This document shows positions 58,198 to 64,000 of a stretch of DNA of 64,000 nt, one piece after another; the stretch's first letter is position 1, and each line of letters opens with the position of its first letter. The notes beneath the pieces were generated by a model, which saw only the letters and a program-made list of their open reading frames with translations, did no database searches and was not told where the DNA came from. Origin of the DNA: Meiothermus sp. QL-1 (GTDB lineage Bacteria; Deinococcota; Deinococci; Deinococcales; Thermaceae); the NCBI RefSeq assembly GCF_003351145.1, contig NZ_QQSV01000012.1, positions 1 through 64,000 of the forward strand, read 5' to 3'. Made by a program: the position numbers and the translations under genes.

Positions 58198-59283
58198 ATG
58201 GCCAACGAAGCCAGGGCTTTGCTGGAGGCCCTCGAGGCGGCCTGGGCCGAGGGTAAGGCGACGGCTGTAGCCACCGTGGTGCGGGTGATCGGCTCGGCCT
58301 ATCGGCGCGAGGGGGCTAAGATGCTGGTGCGGGAGGACGGCGTTTCGGTCTGCATGATCTCTGGGGGGTGCCTGGAGCAGGAGATGATCGAGCGGGCCAT
58401 GCAGATGCTGGCCCGGGGCAGGCCGGAGCGCACCGTCTTTGATTACGCCGAGGACAAGACCTGGTGGCCGGGCTGCGGGGGCACGGTGGAGGTCTGGGTG
58501 GAGCCGGTGGACGGCCAGAGCCTGCTGTACCGCTGGCTTTTGGAGAGCACCGAGGCCGAGCCCTCGGTGCTGGCCACGGTTTTGAGTGGGGGGGAGGGAC
58601 GGCTCTGGCTCAGGCCCGACGGCAGGGTGGAGGGCCAGATCGCCCCCCCAGAGCTTCAGGCCCAGGTGCTGCGCATAGCGCAGCAGATGCAAAGGGTCAC
58701 CTCCCGCCCCACCACCCGCTATGTAGAGGAGGCAGAGGTCTTCTTCGATGTTTCGAGTCCCATTCCCGAGCTGGTGCTCTTCGGAGCAGGCCACGATGCC
58801 AGGCCCATGGCCCACCAGGCCCTGGTGCTGGGCTTTCGGGTTACAGTGGTGGACGCGCGGCCCGAGCTGCTCGAGGGATTCGAAGGCTGCCAGACAGTGG
58901 AGGCCTCCCCCGAGGAGTTCGAGCGCAAGGTGCGGCTCACGCCCCGCCACCATGTGATCGTGATGAACCATCAGCTGGAGATCGACCGCAAAGCCCTGCG
59001 CTTCGCCCTGGCCTCCCCGGCCCGCTACGTGGGGGTGCTGGGGCCCAGGAGCCGGCTGGAGCGGATGCTGGAGGCTTTGGCGGCAGAAGGCTTTGTGCCT
59101 ACCGCCGAGCAGCTAGCCCGTCTGCGCAACCCTATCGGGGTTGACATCGGTGCGGAAAGCCCGGAGGAAATCGCCCTGTCTGCCCTGGCCGAGATCGTGG
59201 CCCTGCGGCGGGGCTTTGGGGGTGGTTTTCTGAACGACAAGAAGGCGGGCATCCACCAGCCTGAGCGGGTCCTTACCCCCTGA
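58198..59283 (+). CDS. XdhC/CoxI family molybdenum hydroxylase maturation protein
   Basis: 361 residues from ATG 58198 (GTG 58189 also in frame). N-terminal XdhC/CoxI domain with [24 protein letters not shown] and [16 protein letters not shown]-terminal Rossmann domain with [36 protein letters not shown] and [25 protein letters not shown]. XdhC proteins bind sulfurated molybdenum cofactor and pass it to the enzyme, so this should mature the coxSLM product. Divergent from coxS across a 304-base region that holds the promoter, palindromes and possible leader peptide listed separately. The 3' end overlaps the next gene on the other strand by 11 bases. Confidence 0.92.
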   Translation: MANEARALLEALEAAWAEGKATAVATVVRVIGSAYRREGAKMLVREDGVSVCMISGGCLEQEMIERAMQMLARGRPERTVFDYAEDKTWWPGCGGTVEVWVEPVDGQSLLYRWLLESTEAEPSVLATVLSGGEGRLWLRPDGRVEGQIAPPELQAQVLRIAQQMQRVTSRPTTRYVEEAEVFFDVSSPIPELVLFGAGHDARPMAHQALVLGFRVTVVDARPELLEGFEGCQTVEASPEEFERKVRLTPRHHVIVMNHQLEIDRKALRFALASPARYVGVLGPRSRLERMLEALAAEGFVPTAEQLARLRNPIGVDIGAESPEEIALSALAEIVALRRGFGGGFLNDKKAGIHQPERVLTP

Positions 59284-61087
59284 GCTGCCGCACCTGGGCG
59301 GCGATGCGCACCGAGGCGTTGGTGGCACCGTAGCCGCCATAGTTTCGCCTTTGCACGATCTCGAAGAAGAAGAGGTTGCCAAAGGTCTGGGTATAGGCCT
59401 GGAAGAACTCGCCCTCTTCGCTCTGCTCGTAGAGAATGTGGTGCTGCTTGAGTTTCTCTAAGAGCGCTTCGTCCAGGCCGTAGCGGGCCTCGAGGTCGAG
59501 GTAATAGTTCTCGGGGATGGGCAGGGTTTCGAGCCCGTTTTGCCGCAGGGCCTCGAGGGTGGCGAAGATGTCCTGGGTCTCCAGGGCGATGTGCTGCACC
59601 CCACCGCCGTAGTAAGCGCTCAAAAAGCGGGCGGCCAGGGTCTCGTGGTGCTGCGAGGCGTTGAGCACCAGGCGCAGGCGGCCATCCGGGCTTTCTAAGG
59701 CCTGGCTCTCGATGAGGCCCTGGGGATCGGGGATTTCGGTCAGGTCGCGGGGTTCCAGGCCCAGCACGCTTCGGTAGAAGAGCCGCCAGGAGAGGAGCTG
59801 GGCCGGGGGCATGACCTGGGCCAGGTGGTCAATGCGGAGCAGGTGGGGAACCTCGGGCGGGGGGGCCAAAGGCTCCAGTTCGGCCAGCCAGGGCGAGGTG
59901 GGCTCGAGCAGGTAGAGGAGGCTGCCCTCTAGCCCGGGCAGGGCCGGTAGGGGCCAGTCGCCGGGCGCCAGGGTGGGCACCCGGTAGGCCTGGGCCCGGG
60001 CCAGGGCCTGGGGCAGGTGGGTGACCTCGAGGCCCAGCGCGCACACCGCAGGGCCGTGCAGCAGGTGGTAGCTGTGGGCAAAGCCCTCGCTCTCGGCGTT
60101 CACCACCAGGCGAACCTGCCCTTGCTGCCACACCCGAATCTGCCGGGTGGGGTGGCGGTGGGTGCAGGCAAAGCCCATTCGCACAAGCAGGTCTTCCAGT
60201 TCGGCGGCCTCGCTTTCGTCGAGGGCAAACTCCACAAAGCCCACCCCCAGGCACCCAGGCCGCGGAAGGCGCCCCGGTTCGCGCAGTTCTTGCAGGTAGA
60301 TGAGGGAGCGGTAGCCGTCCTGGGCCACCTCGCGGGGGGGCGCTGAGCGAAACTGGTCGTTGAAGATTTCCAGCGATATATAGCCCTCGTAGCGCGCGTC
60401 GGTTAGGGCCTGCATGAAGTCTTGCAGGGGAAGCTGGCCCTGGCCCGGCAGGTTGCGGAAGTGGCGGCTCCAGGGCAGCAGGCCCATCTCCAGCCGGGGG
60501 GCGTCGGCCACCTGCACCAGGAAAATCTTCTCCGGCGGGATGCGGGGAATTCCGGAGAGGGGCAGCCCCTGGGAAAGGATGTGGAAGCTGTCCAGGATGG
60601 TGCCCACCGCGGGGTGATCGGCCCGGCGCACCACCTCCCAGGCGTCGCGGTAGTCGTGGATGTGCCGCCCCCAGGCCAAAGCCTCGAAGCCCACCCGCAT
60701 CCCCCGCGCACGGGCCAGCTCGCCCAGCTCATAGAGGTCCTCGGCGGCCCGCTCGAGGCCCGGCAGACTCTTGGGCGAGACGTTGGAGCAGACCAGGAGC
60801 AACTCGGTGCCCAGCGCTTCCATCAGGTCGAACTTGCGCAAGGCCCGCTCGAAAGCCCGGCTCCGCTCGGGCTCGGGCAGGCCCTCGAAGTCGCGGAAGG
60901 GCTGGAAGGCCACCAGCTTAAGGCCCAGCTCGCGGATGAAGGCCCCCACCGCCTTGGGGGGGCCGTCGAAGGTGAGCAGGTCTTGCTCGAAAAGCTCCAC
61001 CCCCTCGAAGCCGGCCTGGGCGATGGCCTCGAGCTTGCTCCGCAGGTCGCCGCTCAGCGATACGGTGGCGATGGAGGTTTTGAACAT
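59273..61087 (-). CDS. 3-Dehydroshikimate dehydratase fused to a 4-hydroxyphenylpyruvate dioxygenase-like domain (QuiC1 type)
   Basis: 604 residues from ATG 61087 (GGAGCGGG upstream). Residues 1-280 form a xylose-isomerase-like TIM barrel (TSIATVSLSGDLRSKLEAIAQAGFEGVELFE, GFEALAWGRHIHDY, SLEIFNDQFR) that dehydrates 3-dehydroshikimate to protocatechuate. From about 290 to 604 is a VOC/dioxygenase pair whose metal ligands appear in RIDHLAQV, GVQHIALET and FFFEIVQRRNYGGYG. The same fusion is known as QuiC1 in Pseudomonas, where the dioxygenase half is not needed for dehydration. Next to a dehydrogenase and Tct transporter genes it suggests quinate/shikimate catabolism. Confidence 0.87.
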   Translation of the reverse strand: MFKTSIATVSLSGDLRSKLEAIAQAGFEGVELFEQDLLTFDGPPKAVGAFIRELGLKLVAFQPFRDFEGLPEPERSRAFERALRKFDLMEALGTELLLVCSNVSPKSLPGLERAAEDLYELGELARARGMRVGFEALAWGRHIHDYRDAWEVVRRADHPAVGTILDSFHILSQGLPLSGIPRIPPEKIFLVQVADAPRLEMGLLPWSRHFRNLPGQGQLPLQDFMQALTDARYEGYISLEIFNDQFRSAPPREVAQDGYRSLIYLQELREPGRLPRPGCLGVGFVEFALDESEAAELEDLLVRMGFACTHRHPTRQIRVWQQGQVRLVVNAESEGFAHSYHLLHGPAVCALGLEVTHLPQALARAQAYRVPTLAPGDWPLPALPGLEGSLLYLLEPTSPWLAELEPLAPPPEVPHLLRIDHLAQVMPPAQLLSWRLFYRSVLGLEPRDLTEIPDPQGLIESQALESPDGRLRLVLNASQHHETLAARFLSAYYGGGVQHIALETQDIFATLEALRQNGLETLPIPENYYLDLEARYGLDEALLEKLKQHHILYEQSEEGEFFQAYTQTFGNLFFFEIVQRRNYGGYGATNASVRIAAQVRQLRG

Positions 61088-61098
61088 CCCGCTCCTCC

Positions 61099-62058
61099 TC
61101 ACCACACCAGCACTACCTTGGGCTGGGCCAGCCGGCCCTCCAGGAGCTCGGTAAAGCTCTCCTGAAAAGCGCTGAAGGGCCGCACCACCGCCAGCTCCTC
61201 GGGCAGATGGGCCACCAGCTCCACCGCGCGGGCAAAGTCGTCGTGGGTGAAGACGTAGGCCCCCTTGAGGGCAATTTCTTGCAGCACCACCCGTTGCAGG
61301 GGCAAAGGGGCTTCGGTGGCCTCGAGGCCCACCAGCACCACCGTGCCCCCCGGTTCCGCTGCGTTCACGGCCAGGCCCAGGGTGGCTTGGCTGCCCACAC
61401 AGTCCATCACCCGCTCGAAGGGGCCCTCCGGCTTTTCCAAAACCCTTTCGATGAAGCCAAGCCTGGCCAGCCACTGCTGCCGCAGGGGGTTGCGTTCGGC
61501 CACCCAGACCCGCGCCCCGGCCCGGGCCAGGAGCCAGGCCGCCAGGGCGCCAATGGCCCCCCCGCCCAGCACCAGCACCCGCCGCCCCAGCACCGGCCCT
61601 AAAAGCTCCACCGCCCGCAAGGCCACCGCCAACGGCTCGCACAAAGCCCCCTTCCAAAGGGGCAGGCCCTCCGGCAAGGGGTAGAGCTGCGCCAGGGGCA
61701 GCCGGATCTGCTGGGCAAACCCCCCCCAGTGGTGAAAGCCCACGTTGGTGCGCCGGGCGCAGAGGTTGGAAAGCCCCCGGCGGCAATGGTCGCAGCGCCC
61801 GCAGGCCACCAGCGGGTTCACCGCTACGGCCCGGCCCACCCAGTCCTCAGGGCCTTCCAGCACCGTTGCGGCAATCTCGTGCCCCAGCACCAAGGGTGGG
61901 CGCCAGCGGGCCCGCATGGCCGGGGTGCCCTTGTAGACGCTCAGGTCGCTGCCGCACACGCCGCAGGCCGCCACCTGCAGCAGCACCCCGCCCTCCCTAG
62001 GGGGGGCCACCTCCTGCAGGGTTAGCTTCTCGAAGTCCTCCAGTACCACCGCTTGCAT
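61099..62058 (-). CDS. Zinc-dependent alcohol/polyol dehydrogenase family protein (MDR)
   Basis: 319 residues. Catalytic zinc ligands Cys35 (GVCGSD), His60-Glu61 (GHE) and Glu141 (CEPLAVA); structural zinc cysteines 86, 89, 92 and 100. The NAD(P)-binding motif is LGGGAIGALAAWLLA near residue 165. The substrate is unknown; its place between dehydroshikimate dehydratase and the tricarboxylate-type transporter suggests oxidation of a polyhydroxy acid or polyol. Starts in a TGATG overlap with the tctA stop, so it is translationally coupled. Confidence 0.88.
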   Translation of the reverse strand: MQAVVLEDFEKLTLQEVAPPREGGVLLQVAACGVCGSDLSVYKGTPAMRARWRPPLVLGHEIAATVLEGPEDWVGRAVAVNPLVACGRCDHCRRGLSNLCARRTNVGFHHWGGFAQQIRLPLAQLYPLPEGLPLWKGALCEPLAVALRAVELLGPVLGRRVLVLGGGAIGALAAWLLARAGARVWVAERNPLRQQWLARLGFIERVLEKPEGPFERVMDCVGSQATLGLAVNAAEPGGTVVLVGLEATEAPLPLQRVVLQEIALKGAYVFTHDDFARAVELVAHLPEELAVVRPFSAFQESFTELLEGRLAQPKVVLVW

Positions 62059-63539
62059 CAGGCCCGCTCCTTCGCCGGCAGGCGCAGCCATCCCCACCAG
62101 CCCAGCCGAAGGCCCAGCACCCCCACCACCATGGCCAGGTTCAAAAAGGCCAGCACAAGGGCCAAGGGCCGCTCGAAGAAGCTCAGGAGGTTCCAGTGGG
62201 TCTTGATCATGCTGACCATGAAGTGCTGCTCCAGCAAAGGCCCCAGCACCATCCCCAGCACCACCAGCCCCAGGGGGAAGCCCCCCTGCCGCAGCACAAA
62301 GCCCAAAGCGCCCAGCACCGCCAGCAAATAGAGGTCGAAGGGGTTGTTGTTGACGGCATACGCCCCCACCACACATAGCCCCAGCACTGCCCCCATCAGC
62401 ACCCGCATGGGAATCCGGAGCAGGCTTTGCACCACCAAAGCGCTCAGGTAGCCCCCCAAAGGCATCAGCACCGCGCTCGCCAAGAAGAAGGCCAGGTAAA
62501 TCTGTACCACCAGGGCCCCGTGCTTGTTGAAGAGCTCCGGGCCGGGGGTGATGCCCATGGCCAGGAACATCCCCAGCAGGATGGCGGTGAGGGTATCGCC
62601 AGGTAGCCCCAGGGCCATGGCCGGAATCCAGGCCCCGGCCACCGCCGCGTTGTTGGCGCTGCTGCCGTCCAGGGCTACTTGTTCCGGGCGGCCCTTGCGC
62701 ATCCGGCGCAGGTTGCTGGAAATCCAGGCGGCTATATCCGAGCCGGCCCCCGGCAAAAAGCCCACGAAGGTACCCAGCACCGAGGAACGCGCCAGGCTTC
62801 CGCGCTCTTTCCAGCATAACCGCCCGGCTTCAAAAAAGTACCTTCGGAAGACCGAACCCCGCCCCAGCCCCTCGGCGTGGGGGCTCGATGCGCGTGGACC
62901 GTGGAGCAGGTGGTGCAGCACCTCGCTCACCCCAAAGAAGGCGATCAGGGCCACGATAAAGTCGATGCCCCCCAGCAGGTCGCGCTGGCCAAAGGTGAAG
63001 CGGGGGTTGCCCAGGGCGGGGTCGTAGCCGATGGTGGCCAGGAGCATCCCCAGGGCAAAGGCGATGGCCCCTTTCCACACCCGGGGCACCGCCAGAATGC
63101 CGCTCAGGATGCCCAAGAGCACCAGCCAGAAGTACTCGAAGGAGGAAAACTGCCGGGCGATGGCCACCAGCCCCAGCGAGCCCACCACCAAAAAGCCCAG
63201 CCCTATCAGGCTGCCAACGGCCGAGGGCAGGGCCGAAAGCCCCAGAGCGAAGGCAGGGGAGCGCTTTTTGGCCACCTCGTGCAGTTCCTCGGCGTAGGCC
63301 GCCGAGGCCGGGGTGCCGGGCATCCGCACCAGCACCGAGCCGATATCTCCGGCGAAAATGGCGGTGGCGGTGATGCCGATGAGGGCGGCCAGGGCCACCT
63401 CTGGGCCCAAAAAGAGTAGGATGGGAATGGCCAGGCTGATGGCCAGGGTAGCGGTAAGGCCGGGAATGGCCCCGAAGATAGCTCCGTACAGCGACCCCAG
63501 CAGCAAAGCCAGCAAAGCTTCCGGGCTCAGGAAGCTCAT
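62058..63539 (-). CDS. tctA: Tripartite tricarboxylate transporter large permease (TctA family)
   Basis: 493 residues, about 12 membrane helices. Family landmarks are GAIFGAIPGLTATLAISLAIPILL near the N-terminus, IGSVLVRMPGTPASAAY, GTFVGFLPGAGSDIAAWISSNL and ANNAAVAGAWIPAMALGLPGDTLTAILLGMF. Works with TctB and a periplasmic TctC-type receptor to import di- or tricarboxylates or similar acids. The start overlaps tctB by 4 bases. Confidence 0.94.
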   Translation of the reverse strand: MSFLSPEALLALLLGSLYGAIFGAIPGLTATLAISLAIPILLFLGPEVALAALIGITATAIFAGDIGSVLVRMPGTPASAAYAEELHEVAKKRSPAFALGLSALPSAVGSLIGLGFLVVGSLGLVAIARQFSSFEYFWLVLLGILSGILAVPRVWKGAIAFALGMLLATIGYDPALGNPRFTFGQRDLLGGIDFIVALIAFFGVSEVLHHLLHGPRASSPHAEGLGRGSVFRRYFFEAGRLCWKERGSLARSSVLGTFVGFLPGAGSDIAAWISSNLRRMRKGRPEQVALDGSSANNAAVAGAWIPAMALGLPGDTLTAILLGMFLAMGITPGPELFNKHGALVVQIYLAFFLASAVLMPLGGYLSALVVQSLLRIPMRVLMGAVLGLCVVGAYAVNNNPFDLYLLAVLGALGFVLRQGGFPLGLVVLGMVLGPLLEQHFMVSMIKTHWNLLSFFERPLALVLAFLNLAMVVGVLGLRLGWWGWLRLPAKERA

Positions 63540-63955
63540 CCCTGCACCCCCAGGATGCGCTGGAAGGCCAGGTAGACCAGCAAGGCCACCCCTCCGCCGG
63601 TGAGCAGGGCTCCCAGGGGGCGTGTTCCCAAAAGCCAGGCCCCGGCCAGAGCGTAAAGTCCGGCGGTCAGGCTTAGCCCCACCAGCCTTAGCAGCCAGGG
63701 GGCCAGGGCCAGGGCCACAAGGGCTAGCAGCACCCGGCCCTCACCGCCCTGGAGCCCTGCCTTGCTTCCCCGCCCTTCCCACCAAAGCCCCGCGCCGCTC
63801 AAGAGCAGCACCACTCCCAGGATGCTGGGAAACAAGGCCGGGCCGGGGTAGCCCCCCTCCATCTGCGGCAGGCCTTGGCTGAGGAGGAGGGCAGCCGTAC
63901 CCAGGGCTATGGCCAGCAGAGCTGTGACGCGTTCCCAGAAGCGTTCGGTTGGCAC
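63536..63955 (-). CDS. tctB: Tripartite tricarboxylate transporter small permease (TctB family)
   Basis: 139 residues, four transmembrane helices. The family pattern GGYPGPALFPSILGVVLLLSGAGLWWEG lies near residues 34-62. Small membrane partner of TctA. Starts with GTG at 63955 with AGGGG upstream, 12 bases after the stop of the partial gene at the window edge. Confidence 0.88.
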   Translation of the reverse strand: MPTERFWERVTALLAIALGTAALLLSQGLPQMEGGYPGPALFPSILGVVLLLSGAGLWWEGRGSKAGLQGGEGRVLLALVALALAPWLLRLVGLSLTAGLYALAGAWLLGTRPLGALLTGGGVALLVYLAFQRILGVQG

Positions 63956-63967
63956 GTGGAGCCCCTT

Positions 63968-64000
63968 TTAGAACCTGAGGTCAAGCTCCTGCACAATTTG
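63968..64000 (-). CDS. 3' end of a gene, possibly the TctC-type periplasmic receptor
   Basis: On the minus strand ten codons (QIVQELDLRF) end in TAA 12 bases before tctB. The order tctC-tctB-tctA is the usual one, and a helix with ELxL near the end is common in TctC proteins. Too little is visible for certainty. Confidence 0.4.
   Translation of the reverse strand, partial: QIVQELDLRF

Noticed and set aside
1-64000. CRISPR arrays, insertion sequences, prophage or a defence island
   Set aside because: No regularly spaced repeats, transposase or phage-like genes were seen; the window is made of metabolic and core genes in compact operons.

Overview
The window looks like chromosomal DNA from a thermophilic or moderately thermophilic member of the Deinococcota, probably Thermus or Meiothermus (inference). 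The grounds are very high GC content; gene-dense operons with 1-16 base overlaps; many leaderless genes with a TAnnnT box 6-7 bases before the start; a Gram-negative style TamB/AsmA-like giant envelope protein; an aspartate kinase gene with an internal start for the regulatory subunit, as described in Thermus; and heme synthesis by the coproporphyrin (HemQ) route. No prophage, insertion sequence, CRISPR array or rRNA was seen. Three tRNA genes are present.

Layout. 1-6.8 kb: the 3' end of a uroporphyrinogen-III methyltransferase gene, a NrtABC-type ABC importer, nitrite reductase NirBD and a HemD-family protein. Together these form a nitrite assimilation and siroheme supply operon. 6.84-7.01 kb: tRNA-Pro and tRNA-Gly, then a terminator. 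7.0-16.8 kb: one tight operon, hemA-hemC-hemD-hemB-histidine kinase-response regulator-hemE-hemQ-hemH-hemY, preceded by two TGTGACA copies in 11-base phase. 16.9-19.6 kb: a crotonase, a 52-residue membrane peptide, a phosphoribosyltransferase and lysC. 19.8-24.7 kb: a DUF4212/sodium-solute symporter pair, a small membrane protein, a cNMP/CBS/nucleotidyltransferase sensor and a DnaQ-like exonuclease. 24.7-29.6 kb: TetR plus an alkyltransferase-like protein, a BMP-family nucleoside-binding protein, cytidine deaminase, CoxG, MocA and pseudouridine-phosphate glycosidase.

29.7-38.0 kb: a single 2744-residue TamB-like gene. 38.0-42.1 kb: ybeY, phoH, a proline-rich membrane protein, floA and nfeD in one minus-strand operon. 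42.2-51.7 kb: core genes aroE, rnj, pnp, rpsO, an MFS transporter, tRNA-Leu and leuS. 52-59.3 kb: a form II CO-dehydrogenase-type molybdenum hydroxylase cluster (coxSLM, then coxDE), with a divergent xdhC/coxI-like maturation gene across a palindrome-bearing control region. 59.3-64 kb: a dehydroshikimate dehydratase/dioxygenase fusion, a zinc dehydrogenase and tripartite tricarboxylate transporter genes, probably for uptake and breakdown of quinate/shikimate-like acids.

How the genes relate. Uroporphyrinogen III links the first two operons: it is the precursor of siroheme for NirB and of heme. The cox genes at 52-58 kb and the coxG/mocA pair at 27 kb probably serve the same enzyme despite being about 25 kb apart. 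The most notable signals are the two-component system inside the heme operon with a matching OmpR/PhoB-type repeat at its promoter; the consistent leaderless promoter pattern; the observation that all seven convergent gene pairs overlap at their 3' ends, four of them sharing one CTAG as both stop codons; and the giant TamB-like protein.
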